From a virus, in IMG/VR virus record IMGVR_UViG_3300006917_002381, positions 1 through 28,461 of that record: a stretch of DNA of 28,461 nucleotides; one strand, given 5' to 3'. Shown here in pieces: positions 5,961 to 16,600 of the stretch. Each line of letters opens with the position of its first letter. Position 1 is the first letter of the stretch. The notes beneath the pieces were generated by a model, which saw only the letters and a list, made by a program, of their open reading frames with translations, made no database searches and was not told where the DNA came from. The translations under genes were made by a program, and so were the position numbers.

Positions 5961-5969
5961 CCAAAGACA

Positions 5970-6001
5970 AACGGCTTACGCTGCGGTAAGCGTAAGCCGT
6001 T
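5970..6001. terminator. Strong hairpin between int and attP core
   Basis: A perfect 13-bp stem (AACGGCTTACGCT / AGCGTAAGCCGTT) with a 6-nt loop lies 30 nt after the integrase stop. There is no U-run on either side, so a classic intrinsic terminator is doubtful. It could stop or stabilise the int message, or be a recombination-accessory structure. Confidence 0.5.
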
Positions 6002-6008
6002 GAAAGAA

Positions 6009-6053
6009 TGGTGCCCCGGCTAGGACTCGAACCTAGGACCAATTGATTAAGAG
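6009..6053 (-). other. attP core: 3' part of a tRNA-Lys(CUU) gene
   Basis: On the minus strand this reads as the 3' half of a tRNA: anticodon loop CTCTTAA (anticodon CTT, Lys), 3' anticodon strand TCAAT, 5-nt variable loop, a perfect 5-bp T arm around TTCGAGT, then CCGGGGC-ACCA. The matching 5' half is missing; the bases before the anticodon loop cannot form the stem. It is therefore a partial copy that restores the host tRNA on integration, with crossover probably in or near the anticodon loop. It is not a working tRNA gene in this molecule. Confidence 0.8.
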
Positions 6054-6069
6054 GCACTTCGTTACCAGT

Positions 6070-6098
6070 CCGCATTACTCCCTTGCGCAATAATGCGG
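6070..6098. repeat. Inverted repeat beside the att core
   Basis: CCGCATTA (6070-6077) and TAATGCGG (6091-6098) are perfect inverted copies across a 13-nt spacer that holds the palindrome TTGCGCAA (6083-6090). It lies inside the attP region between the core and the right arm repeat, so it may be an accessory-protein site. Confidence 0.4.
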
Positions 6099-6159
6099 CG
6101 TATTGCCAAGGGTTTGCAAGAATAGAGTTTCGCCGGCTTGGGGCGGAAAAACGGAAAAA

Positions 6160-6177
6160 CTGACTCTGGAACTGACT
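6160..6177. repeat. Putative integrase arm-type site, right
   Basis: CTGACTCTGGAACTGACT is a direct copy of 5943-5960 with one mismatch, on the other side of the tRNA-derived core. Confidence 0.6.
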
Positions 6178-6221
6178 ACGGATCGCCCGAAAGAAAGTTT
6201 GATCTATTTCACTTTTCCCGC

Positions 6222-6249
6222 TTGACATAACCTAACGTTAGGTTATTTT
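6222..6249 (+). promoter_or_regulatory. Rightward promoter with palindromic operator in the spacer
   Basis: TTGACA (6222-6227) is separated by 16 nt from TATTTT (6244-6249). A perfect 20-bp palindrome centred between 6236 and 6237 (core AACCTAACGTTAGGTT) fills the spacer and touches both boxes, so a bound dimer would block RNA polymerase. The first ATG is 8 nt after the -10, so transcription would begin at or just before the start codon. It drives the block 6258-7692. Confidence 0.7.
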
Positions 6250-6257
6250 AGTGGTGC

Positions 6258-6602
6258 ATGAGCGAAAAAAATAAAACCTCTCCGGCGGTAAAGGAAAGCC
6301 GGGAATCCAGTGTGGCCGTGGTGTTGAGCATAGGAAACCTTAAGGAACTGCTCCGCGTTGCTGAAAAGGTGGCCGCGGGTTACGGGGTGGGCATGGGCGA
6401 TTCGGATTGCCTCATTTACAAGGTTGAAACAAACGAAAATGGTATGGGCAATATCAAGGCTGTGCGCGCCGCTGGCAGCCGCAAGTTTTTCAACCCTTCC
6501 AACCTGATGAATGATGGCAGTTTGATGCCTGCCAGATCGGCCGCGGTTTACGCCGGCAGTCATGTTTCCGGTAGTTTGGACGACAACAACAACGACAACT
6601 GA
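6258..6602 (+). CDS. Hypothetical protein, 114 aa, probably leaderless
   Basis: ATG 6258 is the first codon after the promoter and has no Shine-Dalgarno sequence; the predicted transcription start falls within about 3 nt of it. The protein has a polar N terminus, then a hydrophobic strand (VAVVLSIGNLKELLRVAEKVA), a Gly-rich middle, 'SRKFFNPSNLMND' and an Asn/Asp-rich C terminus. No fold is recognised and no HTH is evident. As the first gene under a repressible promoter it is a candidate immune, decision or host-takeover factor, but this is by position only. Confidence 0.6.
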   Translation: MSEKNKTSPAVKESRESSVAVVLSIGNLKELLRVAEKVAAGYGVGMGDSDCLIYKVETNENGMGNIKAVRAAGSRKFFNPSNLMNDGSLMPARSAAVYAGSHVSGSLDDNNNDN

Positions 6603-6612
6603 AAGGAGCATT

Positions 6613-6834
6613 ATGAAACGCATGGTCAGAATTGTTTCGCGGGAGATCATCACCGATGAATATAGCGCATGGCTCGGTGACGATAAGTTTTGGCGGCTTG
6701 TGCGCGCGGGCTCCAACAGCCCGATACGCACCTTTAGGACGTTGGCGGCGCTTTACGTCTATTTAGACGACTTCATACCGCGCCCGAGTGATCCGAAACC
6801 CAACGGCAGCATGGAGGTTTGTTTTGGTGGTTAA
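6613..6834 (+). CDS. Hypothetical protein, 73 aa
   Basis: I choose ATG 6613 rather than an upstream in-frame ATG, because GAAAGGAGCATT lies directly before it (ideal ribosome binding site) and the upstream codons overlap the previous gene. The protein is mixed beta/alpha with basic and aromatic residues (VRIVSREIITDEYSAWLGDDKFWRL, then RTFRTLAALYVYLDDFIPR). No family is recognised. Confidence 0.6.
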   Translation: MKRMVRIVSREIITDEYSAWLGDDKFWRLVRAGSNSPIRTFRTLAALYVYLDDFIPRPSDPKPNGSMEVCFGG

Positions 6835-6848
6835 ACGAAAGGAACATT

Positions 6849-7211
6849 ATGAAATACAACGGACCAACTAAGTTCAAGATCACCACCAGCGCCGACGAAA
6901 ACGCGCGCGCGCTACCAACCGAAGCCCCGCGGCCGGGGCGGGAGTCCAAGGAAGATTGCCTTTTGAACTTCTCTTATTACACCCTTTGTAAAATCTCGGC
7001 CGCAATCGGGTTTACCTATCCCACGCCCGCCAGTATGGCAATGCGGTGCAAGGAAGTTAAGTCGGACCTCGAATTGACACTAGATCCGCTTGGCAACTTT
7101 GTCAGCCTGTTGCCAAAGGCGCGGAATTATGCCAACTACAGCGTGACGTTGGAAAAGACGGCGGAAAAGCCGTGCAACTGCGATGCCTGCTTATATGGGG
7201 ATGGACACTAA
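6849..7211 (+). CDS. Hypothetical protein ending in a half zinc ribbon, 120 aa
   Basis: ATG 6849 is preceded by GAAAGGAACATT, almost the same leader as the gene before, so I prefer it to the ATG at 6819. The body is unremarkable (a Pro-rich N-terminal stretch, then a helical segment with FSYYTLCKISAAIGF and an Asp/Leu-rich strand region). The C terminus is CNCDACLYGDGH with C109, C111 and C114, then TAA. The same frame continues past the stop and supplies the second Cys pair of a zinc ribbon, so the gene may be truncated or subject to readthrough. Confidence 0.6.
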   Translation: MKYNGPTKFKITTSADENARALPTEAPRPGRESKEDCLLNFSYYTLCKISAAIGFTYPTPASMAMRCKEVKSDLELTLDPLGNFVSLLPKARNYANYSVTLEKTAEKPCNCDACLYGDGH

Positions 7212-7328
7212 TCGGCACGGGAATACGGTTGGATACTAACAGCCAACGGAAAACATTATTGCTCGAAAGACTGCAAACCATTAAAACACCACTCCCATGA
7301 AATGCCCCCATTGCAAAAAGCAGATTAA
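7212..7328 (+). pseudogene. In-frame continuation after TAA, second half of a zinc ribbon
   Basis: Reading on in the frame of the 120-aa gene after its TAA (7209-7211) gives 38 sense codons to TAA 7326-7328. They include the segment AREYGWILTANGKHYCSKDC. The pattern 'A+e.GW....gk.yCs.dC' after a CxxC is a common zinc-ribbon ending, so C111/C114 and the two later Cys residues would form one four-Cys site. There is no early ATG for a separate gene. The options are a nonsense mutation, programmed readthrough or a base error. Confidence 0.45.
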
Positions 7329-7692
7329 CCCGGCGGCCATGCTGGGCAGCATCAAGAGCAAAGCCAAGGCGGCCGCGGTCCGCAAAAACGGCAAGCTTGG
7401 CGGCCGGCCGCGCAAGGACAAGATTAATGAAATCACCATTGCGGCCAATGCTTGGGAGAAAGAGAAACTGGCAAGTGATCCTGATTATTTACCACTGTTT
7501 AAGCAACACGTTTACCGCGTGAAATTATTAGCGGCAGTAGAACGGGTTAAACTTGGCCGGATGCTGACCAGTAAAGAGTCTATAGCTATTGCGGAAAATG
7601 CGCTAAAACAACTCAAGAAAGAAAAAAAACAGCTTGATGAGTTTTGCAAATTACCTGGGGCGCGCGCTTTCTTCCACGATCTGACGCAATAG
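7297..7692 (+). CDS. Small protein with CxxC knuckle and GGRPRK basic motif
   Basis: 131 aa. It opens with CPHCKK (a single CxxC knuckle), then a Lys/Ala-rich stretch leading to RKNGKLGGRPRK, a motif repeatedly seen in small bacterial and phage DNA-binding proteins and similar to an AT-hook core. The rest is helical and charged (about 65-120, Lys/Leu/Glu-rich, coiled-coil-like). No Shine-Dalgarno is visible before ATG 7297. Its last 42 nt overlap the 3' end of the giant gene on the other strand. DNA binding is plausible; the function is unknown. Confidence 0.6.
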   Translation: MKCPHCKKQINPAAMLGSIKSKAKAAAVRKNGKLGGRPRKDKINEITIAANAWEKEKLASDPDYLPLFKQHVYRVKLLAAVERVKLGRMLTSKESIAIAENALKQLKKEKKQLDEFCKLPGARAFFHDLTQ

Positions 7693-10600
7693 CGCCGGGT
7701 CGGGATAGGCGGCCATACCTTCACTTGGGAACAAGTTTGATTCGCGGCCGTCCAGCGCCGCAATGCGCTGGTAATACTTGTTCGCCAGTTCGAGCTCTTG
7801 CTTCTGCTTCGGCGTGAGCGTGGCAAGGTAAACTTCCCGTTCGTCTTCGTTGAGATCGCTCAACGGGTCTTGGTTGCGGATACTGGCGTCCAGTCGTTCG
7901 GCCGTGTAGCCAAAGTCAATCAGCCGCATATAGAACCGCTCCGCGTTGGCCACGTCGCCGCGGTAGATCGCCTTGCGGAAATTGCGCAACGCCAAAGCCT
8001 CCGGGGCGGTATAGTTGCCAAACTCGCTGCGCTTGCCCGTCTTGGCTTCCTTCCAGTCGGCAGCATCCTCGCGCGCCTCGTAGTAGGCCCATTGTTCCGG
8101 GTCGCGCCGGCGGATCTGCAGAATGATCTGCTGTAACTGTTCGCTGGCGGGCTGGCTGTAATAGTCCTGATCAAACACGTTCCGGAAGGTGTTGACCGCG
8201 CGATCATCGGTGAGGTTGCCGAATAACCGCCAGAACCGGTCCGATTGCGGAATGGTCCGCTGATCCAGCACGTCCGGGAACGTCGCCTTGCCGCTGGCCA
8301 TTTCGTAAGGAGCTTTGATAATCGGGCCGGCGGACTGCACGCCCTTGTTGATCACGTCCTTGGGCAACTGCTTGGCGTAGTCGGCAATCACCTGATCCAG
8401 CGTGATCTGACCGCGCGTGTATTCCATGAATAAGCGCTTCATGTTCTGCCCGCCCATCCATTCCGCCACGTCGGACCATGCGGACGGCGTATAAGCCACC
8501 AATACCTGGCCCTTTTCATCTTTGCCCAGGATGATATGACCGCGCCGCCGGTCGGCTTCGCTCAACTTGCTTTCCAGGTCGTCGTCCTCATTCCACAAGC
8601 CCATTGCCACGCCGCCGAACTGGTTCCAAAGCTCTTTGGCAATGCCAACGGCTATCAGTGTGGCCACAACCCGCACGCCGGCGTAGCGGAGCGCTGCCTT
8701 GCGGGCGGTATCGCCGGCGGCACCTTCCTTGCGTAATCCGTCTGCCAGGTTTCGAAGTTGGTTGGCATGATACCGGAAATTAACATCCTGCCAGGACCAG
8801 AACGGCACGGCGTATTGCCGCAACCATTGGCCGGCCACGCCCAGCGAATTGTAATCCCCGAAGGTTTTTAGGCTAATTTCCGCCGCCTTGGCGTAGATCA
8901 GCGCGTCCCCCTCCAAAACCGGCCTTTGTTCGCCGGCCGGCTCGCCCAGCGCTTTAACGTCGCCGTGGAAAGCGCCGGCGTACACTGGCTCTTGGCCCGC
9001 GCGCAACCGCTCCACGTCTGCCAGGAACTTGGCAAAACGGAACGTGCCTTCCCGGAACTTGCTGCCCCGCATGGGGCGCTCGAGGAACTTCCGAACCTGG
9101 AACCAGTTGTTTTCACCGGGGGTCAGGAATTGCTGGAATTGCGGCAATTCCGTCAGTTCGCCCGCCTCGCCGGCGGTGATCGTGTCAAACACGCCTTCGC
9201 GCGCCGCGGCTTTGAACTCGGGGGATTGCTCGCCCTTGTCGGCGTTCCAAAGCTCTTTGGCGGCCCGGCTAAGATACTTGCCCGCGCCGGGGTCGGCCGC
9301 CAGGATCTTGTCCACGGCGTCCGTGGAAAGGTTGCCGTACTCGTACCGAATCCAGTTCCACGGGGCAAACAGCTTGGTTTTCTTCCAAAAATTGTTGACC
9401 GCGCGAAACGGCAGGCCAATGGCGTGGCCCAAGCCGGGGTTGGCCGCCGCGGCTTCCCGTTTGGCGATGCCGTTCAGGGCGTCCGCGATCTCCGCCGGCA
9501 AAGCCCATTGGATCTTCTCCCCGGCCACCAACGCCGCGTGCAGATCCTCGGGTTTAACCTTCAACACCTTGTTCGCCTCGCTCTGCCGAACGCGCAAATC
9601 CCCGTCATTGAACAGCACGCCCAGCTTTTCCGCCATGACTTCGCGGCTAAGAATGTAATCCATGCGCAACGGCAGCTTTTTGAACGGGGTAAACAGCTTG
9701 TAACCGGGCGGCAGATTCCAAGGTTTGTTCCAATTATCACCGTGTTGGGCCTTCAATTCCGCGCTAATGTCGTAGGGTTGCCAGTATTTCTGCACCAAGT
9801 CCACGCGGGCATTGTGCGCCAGCACGTCCGCCGTGTGCAGATACATGGCTTTGAGATAGTCGGTCTGGATCAACTTGCCGCTGCCCATTGGGGCAATCAG
9901 ATACCGGCGGAAGTCTTCTTCCGTGGTCGGCCGAACGCGGTCCACGCGGCCGGTCCACGAGTCAATGACGTGGTGCGGGAAATACAGCGGATTGCGGAGG
10001 CTTTCCGGAATGATCTCGCCGTGGGCGAGGATGCTCTTTTGTAGTTCATCAGTTAGCGCGTAGTGCCGGCGCAACGCTTCGGTGATCGCCAGCCCGTCCG
10101 GGTGGTTCTCGATCAATCCGGTCAGCTTGCGGAGTTGTCCCGCCACTTCGTCCACTGTCAGCCCTTGCGGGAGGGTGATCGGGTTGCCCTGCTCATTCTT
10201 GAGATACGTCCCGCGCCACCATAAATCCCGGTAAAGCACCAGCCGCCGGAACAGGTTAAACGGGTCTTTGTTAAGGTGTTGTTCCAGCTTTTCCATGCGC
10301 TGCTGGATCTCCGCCCGCTTGGCGGGGTCCATGGCCGCGCGTTGCAGACTCTCCCCCAGGCGGTAATAGGTTGCCAGGGCAGAATTATCGGCGGCCTTGC
10401 GCCCCAGCTTAGTGAGGGGTTCAAGCACGTTTTCCACCTTCTTGGCGGCTTCCATCCGGACGGCGTTGTTTTCCACGGCAAACAGCCGGTAACCGCGCCG
10501 GAATAGGGCGGACTTCTCGGCCCGCTCGCCGCGCAACGGTAGTTCCGGGATCGGGCTGGTGAGGTAGCGCAAGCCGTTTTTCACGGTTGCCAGCCATTCC

Positions 10601-13600
10601 TGCCAGGTTTTATGCGTGGAATCCGTGGCGGACTCAAATTCCATGAAGCGCCGGCGGGCCTCGAGGCTGTCCGGGGTCGGCTGGGATTCGCGCACGCCGG
10701 CCGACTTGAGATCGTTCAGATCATTGCTCCACCCCTTCAACATCATCAGCCGCGCCTGTAAATCCTGCCGGAGTTTGACCAGATCCGCCGGCAGGGCCTC
10801 GCTCCGGGCGTTTAGCTCGGTAATGGCGTCCTGGATCGCGTTCAGGGTGTCCACCGTGTCGCTGATCAGCGCCGCGGTTTCCTCCCGGCTCCGGGGCACG
10901 TCCACATTAACGCGCGTGCCCATCGGGTCCGGCGCGTTCATCACGGCGTCCCATTGGCTGTTTAGATCCTGCACCGGCTTCCAATCGCCCGTGCGCTGGG
11001 CCTCGGGGATTGCCGCCTTGATCTCGTTATCCAGCCGGATCAGCTTCAACCGCGTTTCCGTGGACCGGATGCCCTTATGGACGTTCGCCGCCTTTTCCGC
11101 CGGCAAGCTGCCCGCGGGCGGGGTATTCCGCCACATTGGCTTGATCTGCCCGGTGGACTTGATCTGCCGGACCACCGCGCTTTCCAGGTAACTCCGCGCC
11201 TCGGCATCGTTGAAACCTTTCACCCCGCGCATGGTATTGACCGCCTCGGTGATCGCTTCCGCCAGGCTGCGGCCGGCTTTAACCGCGGCCCGGATCGTGC
11301 GCAACGCGGTATTGGCCGCCGCGCGCGTGATCCACGCCGGCGCGCCGGTTACACCTTCCATCATCTTGGCGGGGTCAAACTTGGTTGCCTCGATCGCCTT
11401 ATCAAGCCATTCCAATAGCTGTTGTTCCAGTTCGCGTAAGCGGTCCGTCAAAGTTTTTCGCTTGGCGGACTTTTCTTCGTCAGCCGCTTTTTGAGCATTC
11501 TCGAGCCGCTTGGTATCGCGCTCAATATCGTTTTTAAGGTAATACGATCCGTTGCCGTCTTCGCCCACCCTAGCCAACTCGAGCTTGTTTTCTGCGATCT
11601 GGCGGCGAAGGGTTTCTACGTTTTCGTCGGGCGCTTCGTCCAACTCGCGTAATTGCCGCAATACCTCTTGGCGTTGCGCTTCCAGGCTCAACGGCTGGCT
11701 GTCCTGCTCAAACAACAATCCCTTCTTGAGCGCCGCGCGTTGTTGGGCGGCTTGGCTGCGGGTGGCTTTCCCCATCAGGGCCGACTGTAATTCGTCCAGC
11801 TTCTTGCGGTTGTCCTTCAATTCGTCGGCTTTTTCGAACTTCAACCCCTCGAATTTCTTCTGCCAATCGGCCAGCGCTTTGGCGGCCCGGTCGGCGTTGG
11901 TTTGGGACTTGGTGGACTGTTCCGCCGCGCGCTCGCCAATCGCGGCCAGGGCCGCCGGCAGCCGGGTTAAATCGGAAAGCTGGCTGGAAAGCGTACTTTT
12001 GCCGCTCTGCCAGCCGTATTCAGAATAAGGCGGTTGCTTGTCCGCCACGGTCCAATCAATGTAATACGCCGGCGTGATTTGCGCTTTGCCCTTTTCGTTC
12101 CGGCTAGTGGTGGTCCGGGCTTTGACCAAGGCAAAGACGTTATCCCCGAATTTGACGACGAAATCCCCCAGGTCGGTGTTATCGCGCAGCGCGGATTTGG
12201 TTTCTACTGCGTGGTCGTATTTCTCTTTGAGGATCTTAAATACCCGATCATCCACCTTGCCCAGCGCTGTTTTAATGTCTTCCGTGCCCGTGTAGGTGTT
12301 CTTCTCGCCGCGCATGACGAGGGTATCTTTATCGGCGCTGGCTTTCTTCGCGGCCGCGCTCAATTCGTCATAATCCACCTTGGACCGTTCCGCCCAGGCT
12401 TTTTCACGTTCGGCGGTGTCAATTTCCCGCTTGGTGTCGGAAACATTGCGATAGTAAGCGCTTTCCTCCATCGTCAGCTTGCGGACCGTTTCGGTCAGCT
12501 TGGCAACCTCGAGCGCCCGAGTGTCGCCCGTGGCCGCCGCCACGAGTTGGGCCATTGCCGCGGTCATTTCGCTGGCCGGATCTTCAAATTCATCCCCCAG
12601 GAATTGCCCCTTGAGCGCTTGCAAGGTCATTTTCCCCTTGGTCGCCATCATGTTGTAAATGGGCGCGTCCATGCTGCGCTCTTGCGCCCAAAGCCGGACA
12701 AATACCGGTTTATTCCAGTTCTTGGGACTGTGCAAATTCCCTTGGCGGATGATCCGGCCGATACATTGCTCGAGCTTGGCGGCCGTCATTTGCATGGGCG
12801 GGTCCAGCCGGGCGAGGTAGCTCATGCGCTGGGGCACGTCCACGCCTTCCCCGATTTTTTCCGTGCTGCCAATCAGAATCCGCACCGCGCCGGCCCGGAC
12901 CTTATCGAATAGCAACTTGCGTTTGGCGTCCGTCTCATGCTCGGTGATAATGGCAATTTCATTCTCCGGCACGCCGCGCTTGATCAGTTTGGCGCGAATA
13001 TCGTTGTAAAGATTGAACGTCCCCACGGCGTTTGCCGCGGCGTCCCGCTCGTCTTTTGAGGCGGCCGCGTCAATATCCTCGTTTGCGTCCGGTAGATCCT
13101 TCGCCGCGGCGGCATCGTCCACGGCAATCTTGGCGGCTTCCGCCTTGGCAACATGGTGATCCGCCCCGATAAAGGCCCGGAGTTTATCCGTATTCAGCGT
13201 GCGGTACAGGTCAGAGAACACCATCATGGTAGTGCGGCGTTCCTTGCCTTCCGTGTAGTGCTGCATGATCTCGTCTATCGCCTGGTTCACCTTGCTTTGC
13301 GGGTGGTCGTTGGCGTCGGGGAAGATCAGCCGCGGGTCAATCGCCGCGGCGGCGCCGGCGCGCATGGTGGCAATCGGCACCCAGCTATTTTCAAAGCGCT
13401 CTTTCTTTTCCAGGCCGTCCCATTCGGTGGCAATGTCTTCCACCATGTCCAGCCAACGCTGAAACTCTGGATTCGGGGGCACGATCTTAACCTGCGGGCC
13501 GCCGCCCTGCATCTTGGGCACGTCCAAGCCCAATTCCTCGTTGCCCATCTTCACGGCCAATCCCATGCGCGTAAGCGAGGTTAGCGCGCTGCCGTTCTTA

Positions 13601-16600
13601 AACTTGGCCATGCGCGTGACTTCCTTAAACTTGTTATCCCAGCCAAATTCAAAATTGCTGGTGATTTCGGCAAAGGCGCTGGCAAAGCTGTCAAACGTCT
13701 TGATCCCCATGTCTTCCAGAATCTTGGGGTTTACCAAATGGATTTGCCCCCACAATTCCGCCAGCGTGTTACTTACCGGCGTGCCCGTGTAGAAAAACAC
13801 GTTCCGGCCGTTGGTCTTCTTCTGCACGGACCGCGCTTTTACCATCAAATCCACCGCGCGCTGGCTAAAGCTGGTGGGGATGCCTTTGATGTTATCCAAC
13901 TGCGTGGGCACGGGCAGATTCTTGAAGTTGTGGCTTTCGTCAATATGGATGCCGTCAATGTTCAGATCATCCCAGGACAAGCCGGCGTCCTGGTGGCGCT
14001 TGATTGCGTCCAGGTGATCGTCCAGCCGCTTTTTCATGGACTTTAACTGCTTAACGATGTTCCGCACCTGGGAATCCATCCCGCGCGTGCTCTCGGCGTC
14101 CTCGGCATCGGCCGCGCCTAACTCCTGCAACGCCTGGCGCAACCCGTCTATCTGCTCGTTGAAAAAGTCCTTAACTCCCTGCTCGCTGGCGGGGATGGAC
14201 TTGAATTGTTCGTGTGTGACAATAATATGGTCATATTTCCCGGAAGCGATCCGGGAGAATAAGCGCCGGCGGTTCTCCTTTTTGAAGTCGTTTTCATCCG
14301 GGATCAATACCTTGCTGCCCGGATAAAGCGCCTCAACCGTCTGCCGGAACTGGTCCACGGTCGGCTTTTTCACCGCAATGATGGTTTTCCGCGCCAAGCC
14401 GACCCGCTTCAATTCGCGGTCCAGGATCGTCATTAGGCTGGTTTTGCCGCTGCCCACGCCATAGGCGAACACACAGCTACCTTGCTGCAGCCCGCGCTGC
14501 ACGCCGTCCATGATATGCGCCTTGCGCCAGAACCAATCCGAGACGCCCGGCAATTTGAGGTTTTTCCCGTCATACTCGGGGGAGACAAAGCTGTTTTTCT
14601 GCCGGTTAAATTCCCGTTCCATCACGTCCCAAACCGGCAAGTTCTCGCGCACATACGCCCCTTTTTCCGCGTCAAAATAGCGATAGGGCACGCGCGTATC
14701 CGTGGACTTGGCCCATTTCTGAAATTCTTCCTTCATCTGGTCAACCTTCTGGTTGGCCAAGGTGCTGGCGTCCACGTCCTCGTAAGTCTTGCCGTCCCGG
14801 CCCGTGTAGGTAATGCGGATGCGCTTGGTATTAACCGCAGCATCCAGCAGTTCCGCCGCACTCCGCTCTTGCGTGGCCCATTCCACGCGCGACTTATCGC
14901 TTTGGTTGTACCGCGCGTAGCGGCCGCCTGTCTTCACGGCAAAACTCTCTGTCACCGGCACAAACCGCACTTCATCCCCGTTCAATCCTAATACCTGCTT
15001 GGCAAATTCGTTGTGGATCTCGACCGGTATCCAGCGCGCTTCAATGCCAAAGCGGATTTTCCCAAAGGGTTCAGTCGGCGGGATGATCGCTTTCAACGCC
15101 TCCACGTTCGCCAGATATTTGGGATCTTCCTTGGCGCTGAATATGGCCTTGGCGTATTTGTCCCGAATATCGCCCGCCAGGTACTCGAGGCGCGTTTCCA
15201 GCTTGCCGGTATCAGGGTCCCGAAACGCCAGATCCGCGTGGGTAAGCTGGTTTTCAATCTCGGCTTCATCCAGCCCGGTCAACTGCTTGAGGTAATCCAG
15301 ATCCAGCCCGCCGCGGTACGCCTGGCTGATGGCCAAGGCGTCCGCCGCATTATCCGCCTTATCCGGCGGGGTGTCCACCTGCCCTACGCGCCCGGACAAT
15401 ACGGCCGCCGGCGTGATCGTGGTCATGGACTTGGAAGGGTCTTCCAGGTCTTGCGTGACTTTTACATTTTCCAATCCCAGCAGCGTGTAATAGTCCGGGT
15501 CGGTTTTGAGGTGCTTCAACTTCTGCAAGCCGGCTTTGGTGTTAATCTCCGTGCCCAATTCTTTCACCAGCGCCTTGTACGCTTTGGCCAGCTTGGTCCG
15601 GTTGCTTTCAATGTCGCCCGCCGCCACGCCGGCCGCGCGTTCCAACCGGTATTGCTCTTTAAGGGCGTCCCGCGCGCCAATGTAGAGTTTGGCCCGGTGG
15701 ACCAACTGCTTGTTGTTGCTGTCCCAGGTCGGCAACGTCTCGGTGTAGTTCATGGACTGCACCACATGGCCGGATTTGTTGACGTACAGAGAGTAATCCT
15801 CGCGCTGGGTCGTCGTCGGCTGGGATTCATCCGCGGCCGGCGGCTGTAAAATATCCTTGGGCAGCCGGTCCAGCGCCGCGGCCAGCTTCGGCCCAAGCGG
15901 TCCATGCCCCTCAACGGTGTAACTGTTCTTCCGGTACATCGTGCCCGTGAGTGCATGTTTGCCTAGCACGTTTTCCGGGTGGTTGGCGTAATACTCATTT
16001 ACCAGGATCGGCGCTTCGCTACCTTCCGGCGCCACGTCCACCACGTTCCGCCAGTTCTCCGCCGGGAAGGGTTTGCCGTCCGGCTTCCGCAAGATCAATA
16101 AGTCGGTGACAACCTCGGTATCCGCGCTTTCCTTGAACGCATTGTTTGGCAGCCGGATTGCCGCCACGAGTTGCCCCCGGTCGGCCAGGATGGCCCGTTG
16201 CCGCGGGTTGGCGTCCATGGTGCCCTTGCTGGTGATTGCCACCACCAACCCGCCCGGCTTCACCTTGTCCAGCATCCGCGCGATGAAATAGTTGTGCAAG
16301 TTCAGGTCCGGGTATTCCTTGCCTGGGCCAACCTCGTGAAACGGCACGTTGGTAATTGCCAGGTCGTAATAGCCATTCGGCAACTTAGCTTCCTCGAAAC
16401 CCTGAATCCGCATGTCCGCTTCGGGGTACAGGTAGGACGCAATCTTGCCCGTCATGGGGTCAAGTTCTACCGCCGTCCAACGGGTATTGACCGCCAGGTT
16501 CTCCGGCGCGTAGCCCATGAAAACGCCGCTTCCGCTCGAGGGTTCAATCGCTTTCCCGCCCTGGTAGCCCAGGCGCGCCGCCGCTTGCCATGCCCAATCC

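Noticed and set aside
6009-6053. Functional tRNA gene
   Set aside because: The acceptor 5' strand, D arm and 5' anticodon strand are missing, so it is only a 3' fragment.
5866-6228. 120-codon minus-strand frame across attP
   Set aside because: It translates the tRNA fragment (LVLGSSPSRGT), a well-known false gene signature.
7229-7300. TTG-start 23-aa frame ending in ATGA with the next gene
   Set aside because: The overlap is attractive, but the start is rare, the peptide is very short, and the zinc-ribbon continuation in another frame explains the stretch better.
8926-10044. 372-codon plus-strand open frame inside the giant gene
   Set aside because: It is antisense to a well-supported protein. 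Long reverse frames are common in GC-rich DNA, and it has no domain pattern and no operon partner. The same holds for the other plus-strand frames at 12034-12912, 15013-15849 and 20579-21553.
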